Assembly (NCBI GenBank): GCA_907163345.1
Contig: CAJQUN010000462.1
Span: 248,001-312,000 of the forward strand
Source of the DNA: Haberlea rhodopensis
Lineage: Eukaryota; Streptophyta; Magnoliopsida; Lamiales; Gesneriaceae
DNA: 64,000 nucleotides
Direction of reading: 5' to 3'
The notes beneath the pieces are model-generated. The model was not told where the DNA came from, ran no database searches, and was given only the letters and a program-made list of their open reading frames with translations. The position numbers and the translations under genes were made by a program. Positions 33,454 through 45,474 of this stretch are shown here, piece by piece. Position 1 is the stretch's first letter. Every line of letters starts with the position of its first letter.

Positions 33454-36400
33454 GTGCCGAGACAGTATGGAGGTCAGCCTATGGGGCCACCTCAAGGGCA
33501 AGTCTATGCATTGACAAGGGAGCAGGCTTCAGCGGCTCCGGAGGAAGTTATAGCGGGTACGTGTCTTTTATTTACGCACCCTGCTTTTATATTGATCGAC
33601 ACAGGTGCGTCACACTCTTTTGTGTCGACAAGTTTTGTGGAAAGGCACCACATATGCACTTCTCCGTCGCCCATGCCTCTTATAGTCTCGACCCCCGCTG
33701 GAAGAAGTATGATTACTGATCGGATCGTCTACGATGGCCTCATTTATTTTGAGGATAAAGAACTAAGGTCAGATTTGATTGTTCTGGGAATGTCAGATTT
33801 TGACTGCATTCTGGGCATTGACGTTCTGAACAGGTATCAGGCAGTTGTGAACTGCAGGCAGAGGACTGTACGGTTCAAATCTGATATGGGAGTTCCATGG
33901 ACGTTCTATGGGGATGGTTCTCGCTCTAAGATCCCGTTGATATCTGCTGTCAAGATGACGCAGTTGTTGGAACGCGGCCATTCGGGATATCTCATATATG
34001 CCATTGATGTTACGGAAAAGAAAGAAGAAGTAAAAGTTGAGGATGTGCCCGTAGTGGCGGAGTTCCCTGATATCTTTCCAGAGGAGATTCCCGGATTCCC
34101 ACCGACGACAGGTCGAGTTTGGGATTGACTTATTACCAGGGACGTCTGCCATTTCTCGTGCCCCTTATAGGATGGCACCAGCGGAGCTAAGGGACTTAAA
34201 GATTCAGTTGCAAGAGCTCCTTGATAAAGGCTATATACGCCCTAGCGTATCGCCCTGGGGAGCACCAGTTTTATTTGTGAAGAAGAAAGATGGTTCGATG
34301 CGTTTGTGCATCGATTACAGACAACTGAACAAAGCTACAGTGAAGAATAAGTACCCACTTCCGAGGATCGATGACTTGTTTGATCAGTTGCAGGGTACGA
34401 GGCTCTACAGTAAGATCGATCTGAAGTCAGGGTACCATCAGATTCAAGTAAGGGAAGATGATGTCCAGAAGACAGCTTTCAGGACTAGGTATGGGCACTA
34501 TGAATTCCTAGTCATGCCTTTTGGGGTGACAAATGCCCCGGCTATTTTCATGAGTTTGATGAATAGGGTGTTCCAGCCATATTTGGATCAATTCGTCATA
34601 GTTTTCATTGACGATATACTCATCTACTCCCGGACCGAAGAAGATCATGTACGGCACTTGAGGACAGTACTTCAGATCCTTAGGGATCATCAGTTGTATG
34701 CAAAGCTCAGCAAGTGCGAGTTCTGGCTGAGCAGTGTAGTATTCTTGGGTCATGTTATATCTAGCAGCGGGATATCTGTGGATCCCAGGAAGATTGAAGC
34801 TGTGATGGAGTGGGCAGCACCCACTTCTGTACCCGAGATACGGAGTTTCCTTGGCTTGGCAGGTTATTACCGACGTTTTGTCGAGGGATTTTCTAAGATC
34901 TCTAAGCCGCTGACACAGCTGACTCAGAAAGGAGTCCCATTCTTTTGGTCCGAAGCTTGCGAGGAAAGCTTCCAAGAATTGAAACGTCGTTTGACGACAG
35001 CGCCAGTGTTGGTGATTCCTTCTGAGAATAAGAAGTTTGCCTTGTACACGGATGCATCATTGAAAGGTTTGGGCTGTGTGTTGACGCAAGAAAAGCACGT
35101 GGTGGCTTATGCTTCGAGGCAGTTGAAGCCTCATGAGACCAGATACCCAGTCCATGATCTGGAACTGGCGGCCATCATTTTCGCCTTGAAGATTTGGCGT
35201 CATTATCTTTATGGTACGACGTTTACCATCTATACGGACCATAAGAGCCTGAAATTTCTATTCACTCAGGCTGAATTGAATATGCGTCAAAGAAGATGGA
35301 TGGATTTGCTCAAGATTATGACTGTGAGATTGAGTACCATCCTGGTAAAGCAAATTTGATGGCAGACGCCTTAAGTAGGAAGGTGAAGAGTACTGCTGAA
35401 GACGCTATGTGTTTATCAGCGATGATGACTTCTTACTGCCATCTGGGCTATGATTTTGATGTGGACACGTCGCCGGTGCGAGTGTCGACCTTATTGGCGG
35501 AGCCAGATATATTTGAGGCGATCAGGAAGGCCCAAAATTCGGAGGTGGACATCATTGGTACTTCAAGGTCAGCCATCCAAGTTCAGAGTGGCTGAGGATG
35601 ATTCTTTGAGACTGGGCAACCGATGGGTAGTCCCAGATACACCAGAACTACGTAAAGGAATCTTGGAACGAGCTCATAGTAGCCGGTTCAGTATCCACCC
35701 CGGAGGAAGAAAGATGTATAAGGACTTGAGTGGTCAATTCTGGTGGAGACGCATGAAGCGTGATGTGATCACTTTTGTTAAGAGATGTTTGATCTGCCAG
35801 CAAGTAAAGGCAGAAAGGCAGAGGCCTGGTGGCGAGCTGAAGAGCTTGGAGGTACCTAAGTGGAAGTGGGAGCACATATCTATGGACTTCGTGACCCACT
35901 TGCCAAGGTCGGCCTCTGGATTTGATGCGATCTGGGTGATCGTAGATAGGCTGACGAAGGTAGCTCATTTCATCCCTTACAATATGACTTTCACGTACCT
36001 AAAGATGGCCCAATTATATGTACGGGATGTAGTGAGGTTGCATGGGGTTCCAGTCTCGATCGTGTCTGACAGAGACCCAAGGTTTACTTCTGGGAGGGTC
36101 TCCAGGCAGCTTTGGGCACCGAGGTGAGACTGAGTACAGCTTATCACCCCCAGACAGACGGCCAAACGGAGCGTACTATACAGACACTCGAAGATATGGT
36201 GAGGGCATGTGTTTTGGAGTTTGATACTCCGTGGCAAGATTCAATACCACTGGTAGAGTTCTCCTATAATAACAGCTATCAGGCGAGCATTCAAATGGCC
36301 CTTTTTGAAGCTCTTTACGGACGACGATGTAGGTCACCGCTGTATTGGGAGGACTTGACGAGTAAAGCGGTCGGAGGACCGGATATGATTAAGGACATGG

Positions 36401-36930
36401 AGGAAAAGATTAAGATGATACGCTTAAAGATGAAAGCGGCCCAAGATAGGCAAGCAGCCTACGCCAATAAGCGGCGACGGCCGCTAGAATTCCAAGTAGG
36501 AGACAAGGTTTTCTTGAAAATCTCACCCTTTAGGGGTGTTGTCCGTTTTGGGATGCGGGGAAAGTTATCTCCGAGATATGTCGGACCTTATGAGGTTTTG
36601 CAGCGTATTGGTACATTGGCTTACCGTTTGGCTCTACCGCCGTCTTTATCTGGAATTCATGATGTCTTCCATGTTTCTATGTTGAGAAAGTATGAGCCAG
36701 ACCCGTCTCATGTTTTACAGCCTACTGAAGTGCAGTTGGATTCAGATGTATCCTACATTGAATGACCGGTCAGAATTCTGGATCGTGAGGATCGCAGATT
36801 ACGATGTAAAGTTATACCAATGGTCAAAGTTCAGTGGGATCGTCGGGGTGTCGAGGAGGCTACGTGGGAGACGGAACGACATATGATGCAGCATTACCCG
36901 GAACTATTTTCTGGTATGATTTATGTTTAG
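33454..36930 (+). pseudogene. pol: Pol of B, broken in many places
   Basis: Domains in order: protease (IDTGASHSFVS), RT (FIDDIL, Asp codon 34610), RNase H (YTDASLKGLG), integrase with zinc-binding region (RCLICQQ), MDFVTHLP, SDRDPRF and TDGQTERT, then the GPY and degenerate chromodomain-like tail. Breaks against E: frameshift near 34108, 1-bp deletion near 35313, a larger deletion near 35545-35570, a 7-bp deletion near 36090 right after SDRDPRF, and TGA at 36763-36765. The second catalytic Asp of integrase is retained here, unlike in E. Pol is clearly dead. Confidence 0.92.
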
Positions 36931-36989
36931 TTTCATTTTGGGTAAGTGCATGCGATTTCGAGGACGAAATCTTGTAAGTAGGGGAGTAA

Positions 36990-38932
36990 TGTGATGCCCC
37001 AAAATTAATTAATTGCGATTAAGGCACTAATTGTGTTTATATGATGAATCATGTGGTAATTGATTTATGTGATAGGTAATAAGATGTTAACATGATTTAA
37101 TTGTGTTGATTACTAAATATGAGGAAGATGTGAATTTAGAGGAAGTATATTGCATTTTACTAAATGCTTGTAAAATGCCATGAAGAAGTATTTTATGAAT
37201 CATGTTAAGTTTGGGGTGTGATTTTAAAATTGATCCCCAACCCCCCTTCTTAACCCTTCACCCTTCATTTTAACCCCATTTTCACCTTTACTCTTTTAAA
37301 ACCCCTCAACTCATCCTCAACCCTAAACCACTCCACATTTTCAAAATTGTTCAAGGGAGGAAGGAGGAAACTCCACAAAACTTGAGTTTGTGTGATTTTT
37401 ATCAAGATTTGGAGTCTTCAAGAGGTATGGGACTCTCCCTAAAGTTTTGATGATGTTTGGATTTGAAATGTGGTGATTTTTGAAGTGGTTATGTGGGTTG
37501 TTTTGGGGTATGTGTTATATATGTTTGGGGTATGATTTTTGAAGTGTTTTATGTGGGTTTTAGTGGGTTATGATGTTATTGTTATTGTTGGGAAGTTTGG
37601 TTTTGAAAGGTATGAAGATAAGCTTGGAAAATGCACATGAAAATGGTGAAATCGTGACCACTGGTTGTGGCGATCGATTGCTACAAATGCAGCGATCGAT
37701 CGCCGAGAGGCAGTACGCGAAAATGAGGATAGGCGATCGATCGCCTCAAATGGCGCGATCGATCGCCAACGTCCAGTAGGAAAATGAGCATCAAGGCGAT
37801 CCATCGCCTCATTTTAAGCGATCGATCGCCGCTATGTGAAAAATCTGGCAATCGATCGCCATGTTTTGAGCGATCGATCGCCACTGTTCAAAAGTAGGAA
37901 AATGATGATTTTTGTTAAATTTTTGGTATTGGGCTATTGTTTAGCTTCTAATATCAATTTGTATGGTTATGTAGAACCGTCCCAGGTACCCACGACCTCA
38001 AGGAGATAAAGTTCTGCAATTTCTCCTTCTTTTGGAATTAAGGTACGTAAGAAACGTACGAGCATCGGACGGTAAACCATACTTCTACATTTGACGATGA
38101 TGCTTATAATGATGATGTTTATGATGATGGTTACGATGATGATGTTTATGACGATGTTTATGATGACGATGTTTATGACGATGTTTATGATGATGATGTT
38201 TATGATGATGTTTACGATGATGATGTTTACGATGATGATGTTTATGATGACGATGTTTATGATGATGATTATGATGATGTTTAAGCTTATGATAAGGTCA
38301 TACGATGTATATGATTGGGTAAGACGCCCATGTGGTAAGATGCCACCCAATGTATGTGAGTGGGTAAGATGCCCACGTGGTAAGATGCCACACAATGTTA
38401 TGATACGGCAAGACGCCATATGATGGGGTAAGATGCCCCTGTGGTAAGATGCCACACGACGGTTATGTTATGGTAAGATGCCATACAATAGGGTAAGATG
38501 CCCTCATACATGAATAAGAATCAGGGATAACAAAAGAAGTCGAAGAATGACCAATAACTTTTACTTAACTAAGATGTTATGCATTACTGTATGTCTTTTA
38601 TATCTTGTTAATTAAATATGTATATGCTCACGATGTGTTGTCCCTGTAGGTACACTTTTGGACCGAGGGCCTAGGCTTGGGTTGAGGAGGTGAGCTAAAA
38701 GGAGCAAGATGAATATAGGATGCAGGATTTTGATAGTCTCTACTCTAGGAGTAGTGTAAACCTATAGCTTTAACATTCATTGTTGAGAATGTAATTGAAT
38801 AGCTTTTGCAAATTTTATTTTGGCCTGTAATCTTCTTAGCTCAAGCTACAACCGGAACCCTTAAGAGGTTATAAATGCATGGTTAGTCCATTATATGTGA
38901 ACTATTTGATGTTAAGGGAGGAAGACCCTACA
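36990..38932 (+). mobile_element. 3' LTR of B
   Basis: Follows the polypurine tract GTAGGGGAGTAA. It has the same ends and internal order as the 5' LTR, with scattered substitutions and a differing GATGATG tract. GATCGATCG array 37669-37883, hairpin array 38316-38504. It ends CCCTACA before the TSD TTTGT. Confidence 0.95.
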
Positions 38933-38937
38933 TTTGT

Positions 38938-39837
38938 TGGAGGCAATATGGGTAAGGCTTTTGGTTTGGTAATCTGGGTTCTTGGCTTCTTGGGAAGTGG
39001 CTTGGTTGGTGGCGAGGGAGCAGACTGAGTTTCTTCAGAATCAGTCTGGATGGTTAGCTTTCGCTTGACCCGAGGTTTGCGCGCAACAGCTTGTTCTGCG
39101 CCCTTCTCAATCTTGACTGCAGCCAGAGTAGTAGGAGCAGGCGGAGCACTCTTGGACTTCAGCAGGGCGAGCCCTTTGGAGTTTAGAATCTTGAAGGGAC
39201 TGAGAGCGGACTGCTTTCCCAGCTCGATGTCTAAGGACTCCAGTAGCTTGCTGAGAGGAACAACAAAGCATACGGCCTGTTTTGATGCAATCACTGTTTC
39301 CATCAGAACTCCAAAAAGAATCACGGACCAGTTCATCTTCTGTCCGGATACAATAGCCGCCATAGCCCTGAACTTCTCTGCGGTTACAGCATCAAAACTT
39401 CCTGCTTTGCCCAAAAGAGGCTTGCCAACGATTTCGCACAGCACCTGGAAATGAAAAAGCATTTCCTTCTTCTTAAACGAGGGTTGCAGGCGGTGGCCAA
39501 AAATAGAAATCTTCCCTTGAAGAGCTGAGAGTGACTCTTGAGGAATCTGTCCAAACTCTGTCAGTCCGGAATTGGGGAGGCCAAAGGTCTTGGCCAGCGT
39601 CATCGGCGAGATCTCAAATGATTTGCCCTTGACAGAGGTGGATATTGATGTCTTCTGGGAGACGGCATTGGCGAATAGTTCGTGGATTTCAGATTCATAA
39701 ACAACTGTGCCGCACTCCAGAAAGTTCCTCAAGCCAGATGATTCCAAAGCTCGGAAGATGGACACCATCTCTGCATCTTCTGCCCTGTAAATGTCATTAA
39801 ACTCAACGGAGAGAGAGTTGTGAGTAATGGTAGCCAT
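38938..39837 (-). pseudogene. N-terminal part of ORF3 of copia element C
   Basis: ATG at 39837-39835 begins MATITHNSLSVEFNDIYRAE. About 300 codons run to the insertion of B. Recognisable blocks are MVSIFRALESSGLRNFLEC, an EIS-LAKTFGLP segment, KKKEMLFHFQVLCEIVGKP and AGSFDAVTAEKF, followed by a basic, Pro-rich linker (ARKPRVKRK). From memory the N-terminal half resembles predicted proteins repeated in Lamiales genome annotations, but no search was done. No signal peptide or clear membrane span is seen, so a classic envelope protein is not supported. It lies 385 bp after the pol stop. Confidence 0.75.
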
Positions 39838-40222
39838 TGGAATGAAGGTAAAAGAGTGCGAAGATTTAGGAGAGTGAGAGAATAAGAAAGCAGATAGCGG
39901 TAAATTGTAAAAAGTGAAAGAAGATGAAATGTTCAGCCCGCTAAATAGGAGAGAGAAGACACGTGTCTTTATCTCGATGACTGATAAAAAGAAATTCAAA
40001 ATAAACGGTCAGGATAACAGATAGATAAGGCGGTTAAAATGCGATCAGTCCGGGCTGTTTTTGTTATAAAAAAACTTATTGACCAGACAGATCATAGGAT
40101 AACATCAGATTGACATGGATCGGTCTGAAAGTTTGGACCGGTCTGTGTCTTTCTGAACATTGTATTATCGATCTGTGGCAACAAAAATCTTTAAGAGCGA
40201 AAGTAAGAAAACATCTAAACTA
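39838..40222 (-). other. Spacer between pol and ORF3 of C
   Basis: 385 bp without a gene. The ORF3 frame is open for about 160 bp upstream of its ATG, so an earlier non-ATG start cannot be excluded. GGTCTG motifs recur here as in the LTR. Confidence 0.6.
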
Positions 40223-43200
40223 TTAAGATAAGTCAATTAAACCAATAGTTTGACGGAAATAATTAAACTTAGCCTCTGGGAGCGGTTTGGTGAAGATGTT
40301 TGCTGCTTGATGCTCTGTTGAGATGTGCTCGATCCGAATTTTCTTTTTGCCAACATGATCTCGAATAAAATGATGTCGTATATCAATATGCTTTGTTCGA
40401 GAGTGCAGAACTGGATTATACGTTATAGCGATTGTACTTGTGTTGTCGCAAAATATCGGAGAGTCAACAGCTTGGATGCCATAGTCTTTGAGCTGGTGTT
40501 GAATCCAGAGCATTTGAGCGCAACAGCTTCCAGCGGCTAGATACTCTGCTTCAGCTGTAGATGTGGCAATCGATGTCTGCTTTTTACTGAACCAAGAGAT
40601 CAATCTTTCACCTAGAAATTGACATGTTCCACTGGTGCTTTTACAATCAATCTTACACCCAGCGTAGTCTGCGTCTGAATATCCGATCAAGCTAAAGTTT
40701 GAATCTTTGGAGTACCAAAGACCAACGTTCTGAGATCCTTTTAAGTATTTCAAAATACGATTGGCTGCAATAAAATGTGATTGCTTTGGTTCTGACTGAA
40801 ATCTGGCGCACATACAGACTGAGAACATAATATCAGGCCGGCTCGCTGTAAGATACAATAGCGATCCGATTAGTCCTCTATACATGGTTACTTCAACTGC
40901 CGTTCCCCCTTCGTCTTTGTCTAACTTGATTGTTGGACTCATTGGAGTTGATGCAGTTGAGCATGTTTCCATTCCAAATCTCTTGAGGAGCTTTTTGATA
41001 TACTTGGTCTGGTTGATGAAAATACCATTGTTGAGCTGTTTTACTTGGAGACCCAAAAAGAATGAAAGTTCTCCCATCATGCTCATCGAGACCCAAAAAG
41101 AATGAAAGTTCTCCCATCATGCTCATCTCAAACTGTCCCTGCATTAACTTAGAAAATTTCTCGCACAATTTGGGGTTAGTTGACCCAAAGATTATGTCAT
41201 CAACATAAATCTGAACTAATAGGGTATGTTCCCCCTTAATAAATTTAAAGAGAGTTTTATCTACTGAGCCGATCTGAAAATCATGGTTCAACAGAAATTG
41301 AGATAGAGTGTCATACCAGGCTCTTGGAGCTTGTTTCAGACCATAAACTGCTTTATTCAGTAGATACACATGATTGGGATACAAATGGTTCTGAAATCCA
41401 GGTGGTTGCTCAATGTAGACTTCTTCCTGAAGCTTTCCATTAAGAAAAGCGCTCTTGACGTCCATCTGATATACTTTGAAGTCTTTAAAGGCAGCATATG
41501 CAAGAAAGATTCGGATAGCTTCAAGTCTGGCGACTGGTGCAAATGATTCATCGAAGTCGATTCCTTCTTCTTGTCTGAATCCTTGTGTCACCAGTCTGGC
41601 TTTGTTTCTAACCACAGTTCCATCTGCGTCCAGCTTATTTCTGAAGACCCATCTGGTTCCAATAACAGGCAGATCGCTTGGTCTGGGGGTTAGATTCCAA
41701 ACTTGATTTTGTTCGAATTGATTTAGCTCTTCTTGCATGGCGTTAATACAGTTGAAATCAGTCAACGCTTCATCGATCTTCTTAGGTTCCAGAGTTGAGA
41801 TGAAAGCAGCATGTGTGGATTCATCCATCATCTGTCCTCTGGTTCTGATCGGTGCAGAGGGACTACCAATCACTAGATTAGGTGGATGCTTCTTAGTCCA
41901 TCGATAGCTTGACTCTGGATTGTCTGGTCCGGTCGGATGAGTAGTAGCAGCATGATCAGCATCTGCTTTAACATTTGAGTGAGAAACATCCGGATCAGCT
42001 CGATCTGAAGAAGCTTCAATGCCTTGATCCGGTCTGTCTGGTACTTCTGGTGGTGGATTGTCTCTTGACCTGTTAGCTACAATCTCATCATCACTGTTAG
42101 CTTCGAGATGGATATTTTCCATCTGATTTTGAATTGATTCTTTGTTGCCCTCAACACATAAAGATTCATCAAAAACTACATGAACAGATTCTTCTACAGT
42201 TAAGGTACGATTATTGAAAATTCTATAAGCTTTACTAGTTGATGAATATCCCAAGAATATTCCATTATCTGACTTAGCTTCAAATGCTGTAAGATGATTC
42301 TTACCATTGTTATGAACGAAGCATTTGCAGCCAAAAACATGAAAGTGAGAAATAGATGGTCTGTTACCAGTTCATATTTCATATGGAGTAAGGTTCAGCT
42401 TCTTGTTGATCATAGACCGATTTTGAGTGTAGCAAGCAGTGTTTACAGTTTCTGCCCAGAACTTTTGCGAAATACCAGAATCAGCAAGCATTGTTCTTGC
42501 TGCGTCCTTGAGCGTTCTGTTTCTTCGTTCTGCAACTCCATTCTGTTGAGGAGTTCGAGCGGCTGAAAACTCATGCTTGATTCCATGATCTTCTAGAAAG
42601 GATTCAAGATTCTGATTTGAAAATTCAGTGCCTTTGTCACTGCGAATCCTGTCTATGCTGGATGATTTCTCATTCTGAGTGCGTTTCAGCAGCTTGATCA
42701 ACTTCGGACCGGTCTGATCTTTACTGCACAAAAATATAGTCCATGTAAAGCGTGAGTAATCATCAATAACAACAAGAGTATACTGCATTCCCCCTAAACT
42801 TGTTATTGGTATCGGACCAAACAAGTCCATATGCAGTAGTTCTAAACAACGGGAGGAGGATTTGGCATTCTTGTTTTTGAAGGATGATCTGATCTGTTTG
42901 CCCATTTGGCAAGCTTCGCAGATCTTATCCTTAGCAAAATCGATCTTGGGCAGACCGATAACTAAATCATGTTTACACAGGCTAGAGATAGTCTTAAAAT
43001 TGATATGATTCAAGTGTTTATGCCATAGCCAGTGTTTATTATCATTGTTAGCGATGAAGCAAGTAGGATTATCAGGTTGAGCATGATTCCAGTTAATCTT
43101 ATATGTATTTCCATTCCTGATTCCTACAAGCATGGTTATACCGTCTGATGATTTAACAGTGCAAGTGTGTTTGTAAAATTCTACAGCATAACCGTTATCA

Positions 43201-43440
43201 CAAAGTTGACTTATACTAATCAGATTATAGCACAGATTTTCAACTAACAGCACATCATTGATAATAATGTTACCATGGACAATCTTACCCTTGCCCACGG
43301 TCTTACCCTTTGAGTTATCTCCGAAGATGATCTTGGGTCCAGTACATTCTGTGACTTCAGACAGCAGCTTGATGTTTCCAGTCATGTGACGAGAACACCC
43401 ACTGTCCAAATACCAGTCTGATGCGAGTTTCTTCGGTACC
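40223..43440 (-). pseudogene. pol: Pol of copia element C (Sirevirus type), broken
   Basis: Order on the minus strand: protease (YLDSGCSRHMTG), GAG-pre-integrase (HLNHINF, CEACQMGKQ), integrase core (HMDLFGP, RSDKGTEF, NGVAERRNR), RT (MDVKSAFLNGKL, YVDDIIFG at about 41196-41207, MSMMGELSFFLGL) and RNase H (SDADYAG, TKHIDIRHHFIRD), ending at 40223. Breaks: two adjacent TGA codons just before the protease (about 43442-43447), TGA at 42372-42374 after integrase, and a 40-bp tandem duplication (41048-41127) shifting frame in RT. Domain order and motifs place it in Ty1/copia, SIRE lineage. Confidence 0.93.
41048..41127 (-). repeat. 40-bp perfect tandem duplication inside RT of C
   Basis: Positions 41048-41087 and 41088-41127 are identical (GAGACCCAAAAAGAATG to GCTCATC). 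Since 40 is not a multiple of 3, the duplication splits the RT frame right after the FFLGL motif. It looks like a recent replication or repair slip. Confidence 0.92.
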
Positions 43441-43445
43441 TGTCA

Positions 43446-44318
43446 TCAAATATAATTATTGTTGGTACCCAATCCAATTTGGGTCCATAACGGATGAGCC
43501 CTTTGGGAACCCACACCTGTATCAGCTTCAATGGCTTGTGTGTGTAAGGTGTGTTGTGTGCTGGTCTGTTTCGATGTTGTGTGATAATGTGTGCGCTGTG
43601 GAAGCCTTTGATTCTCATAAGGTAGTCTATATCTTCGTTGAATCGGTTTTGAATTATAGTAATTGTATTGTCTTCCTTGCCTTCGATCTTGCACCCTTAG
43701 ATTTGGTCTGAAAGACGCAAAATTTGTTGGTGCCTTTTCTTTGGCTTGGTTGACATATCCAATTCCTTTTCTCAAACCTTGATTCACGAAAGAGACTCCC
43801 GTTTGAATCGTAGGTGCTTCAGTCTCATATACTGTGCTGGATTTAACAAATGTCATTTGTTTGATTTTGTTCTTTACCAGCAACAGTTCAGATTCATCTT
43901 TGGTGGATTCTTTGGTGTCAAAGCCTATGCCGGTGAAATCACCAACGTTTCTTTGTACCTCTTGTAATTCTTCCAAAGATGTTCTGGATTTTGTCCATGT
44001 CTTGAATATATGAGAAAGCTTAGCATTTTGTGTGCTAATTCTCTTATTTTCTTCATGGAGCTGATCGTAGGAGATTTTCAGCTTATTCAGCTCGATCTGG
44101 AGATTGTTGCACTCACCCTGCTCAGAGCAGCTTGGTTTGTTGTGCTCATCTATTTGATCACTGATTTTAGCTTTATTCTTCTCAAATGATTAAGCTAAGA
44201 TCCTATAATCATTAGCCATGTCTTGCAGTGCGGACATGAGCTCTTCACGTGTAAATTCATTTGAGTCAAAGTCAAATACCTCGTCTGTCTGACTCATCTT
44301 TTCATCTGCCATTAGACA
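43446..44318 (-). pseudogene. C-terminal extension of gag in C
   Basis: Same frame as gag upstream and pol downstream. Encodes a stretch rich in Glu, Lys and Gln that is probably coiled coil (QIELNKLKISYDQLHEENKR), then a basic Tyr/Arg/Gln-rich segment ending shortly before protease. In-frame stops lie after the gag part (44319-44321) and near 44187. Sirevirus Gag is known to be long with a coiled coil, so this is probably a broken part of the gag-pol frame, not a separate gene. Confidence 0.7.
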
Positions 44319-45425
44319 TTAAATATCTTCTTCGCTTTCGCTGGAAGAATATTCGGAGCTGTCTGAATCGGAGTCAGTCTGAGCCCATTTGCTGTTTCCT
44401 TCTTCAGCTACTAGGACCTTTTGGGACTTTCCATGATTTTTGCGGTCTTTGTAGTGCTTCTTTTTCCTGTCATCGCGATGCTTCTCCTTCCGTTCTTCTT
44501 TCTTCGGTCTGGTGCAATCTGCAATGAAATGTCCGGTCTTACCACAATTGTAGCAAGCCTGATCATTAACAGCATCGTCCTTTCTTGGCTTATAATGATG
44601 AGAGGGTTTAAAGTTCCTCTTATTTTTAGACATGAATTTACTGAATTTCTTGATAAATAATGACATAGCATCATTACTTATCTGTTCAACGGATCGGTCT
44701 GATGTTGAGGCGGTCTGGTCTGGAATGGCTGCCAGGGCCTTGTTTGGTTGAGAGATGAATGGCTCTGCTTCACCTCTGCTTATCAGTTCAAACTCATAGG
44801 CCTTAAGATCTGCAAACAGATCATGAAGTTCAACCTTGTTAAGATCTTTTGATTCCCTCATGGCAATGGTCTTAACATCCCATTCCTTTGGCAGAGCTCT
44901 CATAACTTTCAGAGCGATCTCTCTGTTAGAATATTCCTTCCCCAGACCATTCAGTTCATTTATGATGCCAGTGACTCTTTCATCAAACTCATTTAGAGTT
45001 TCTCCACTCTTCATCTTTATGCTCTCAAATCTTTGAAGAGCAACAGTTAACTTGTTTTCTTTGGTCTGGTCGTTGCCCTCACATAGCTGTGCTATCTTTT
45101 CCCAGATTTCTTTGGCAGTAGAGCACATTTTGATTTTGCTGAACATGTTCTTGTCTAATGTCTTGAACAAGATGTCTTTGGCAACATTATCGAGATTTGC
45201 TTTCTTTCTTTCCTCATTCGTCCAGAGGGATCTGTCATTTTCTACCATTTGTGGTTCACCACCAGTAATGACGACTGCTGTATTGACTTTCAGAATCTTC
45301 ATTGGTCCATCAGTGATGGCGAACCACATATCGTCATCCTGAGCTGCCAGATGAGCTTGCATTCTGATTCTCCAGTCATCATAGTCTTCTTTTGAGAACA
45401 TAGGAATTTTGTTGAATGATGCCAT
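44319..45425 (-). CDS. gag: Gag of copia element C
   Basis: From MASFNKIPMF (ATG 45425-45423) to EEDI, about 368 residues, open throughout. It carries the copia Gag family blocks (FSKEDYDDWRIRMQAHL, then EIWEKIAQLCEG, QRFESIKMKSGE and ALPKEWD) and one CCHC zinc knuckle CYNCGKTGHFIADC, then a Lys-rich segment and an acidic Ser-rich tail. It would form the particle shell and bind RNA. The stop at 44319 may be a mutation, because the frame continues downstream. A longer start at 45473 would lie in the primer-binding site and is unlikely. Confidence 0.85.
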   Translation of the reverse strand: MASFNKIPMFSKEDYDDWRIRMQAHLAAQDDDMWFAITDGPMKILKVNTAVVITGGEPQMVENDRSLWTNEERKKANLDNVAKDILFKTLDKNMFSKIKMCSTAKEIWEKIAQLCEGNDQTKENKLTVALQRFESIKMKSGETLNEFDERVTGIINELNGLGKEYSNREIALKVMRALPKEWDVKTIAMRESKDLNKVELHDLFADLKAYEFELISRGEAEPFISQPNKALAAIPDQTASTSDRSVEQISNDAMSLFIKKFSKFMSKNKRNFKPSHHYKPRKDDAVNDQACYNCGKTGHFIADCTRPKKEERKEKHRDDRKKKHYKDRKNHGKSQKVLVAEEGNSKWAQTDSDSDSSEYSSSESEEDI

Positions 45426-45460
45426 CAGCTCAAGTGTCTTTGTGCTGATTAAGATGACCT

Positions 45461-45472
45461 GCTCTGATACCA
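45461..45472 (-). promoter_or_regulatory. Primer-binding site of C
   Basis: TGGTATCAGAGC on the minus strand, 2 bases after the 5' LTR end. It is complementary to initiator tRNA-Met and continues as AGG. Confidence 0.9.
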
Positions 45473-45474
45473 CT

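Larger units (their letters stand above)
30309..38932 (+). mobile_element. Element B: Tekay-like Ty3/gypsy inside copia ORF3
   Basis: LTRs 30309-32256 and 36990-38932, flanked by TTTGT at 30304-30308 and 38933-38937. Primer-binding site 32261-32272 and polypurine tract before 36990 are intact. The LTRs are long (1948 and 1943 bp) and nearly alike, but gag-pol carries many frameshifts, deletions and stops compared with element E. Confidence 0.95.

Noticed and set aside
38902..39999. ORF3 as a host gene hit by a retrotransposon
   Set aside because: It lies inside the copia element, between pol and the polypurine tract, and its two halves end within the same LTR pair and TSD. It is part of the element.
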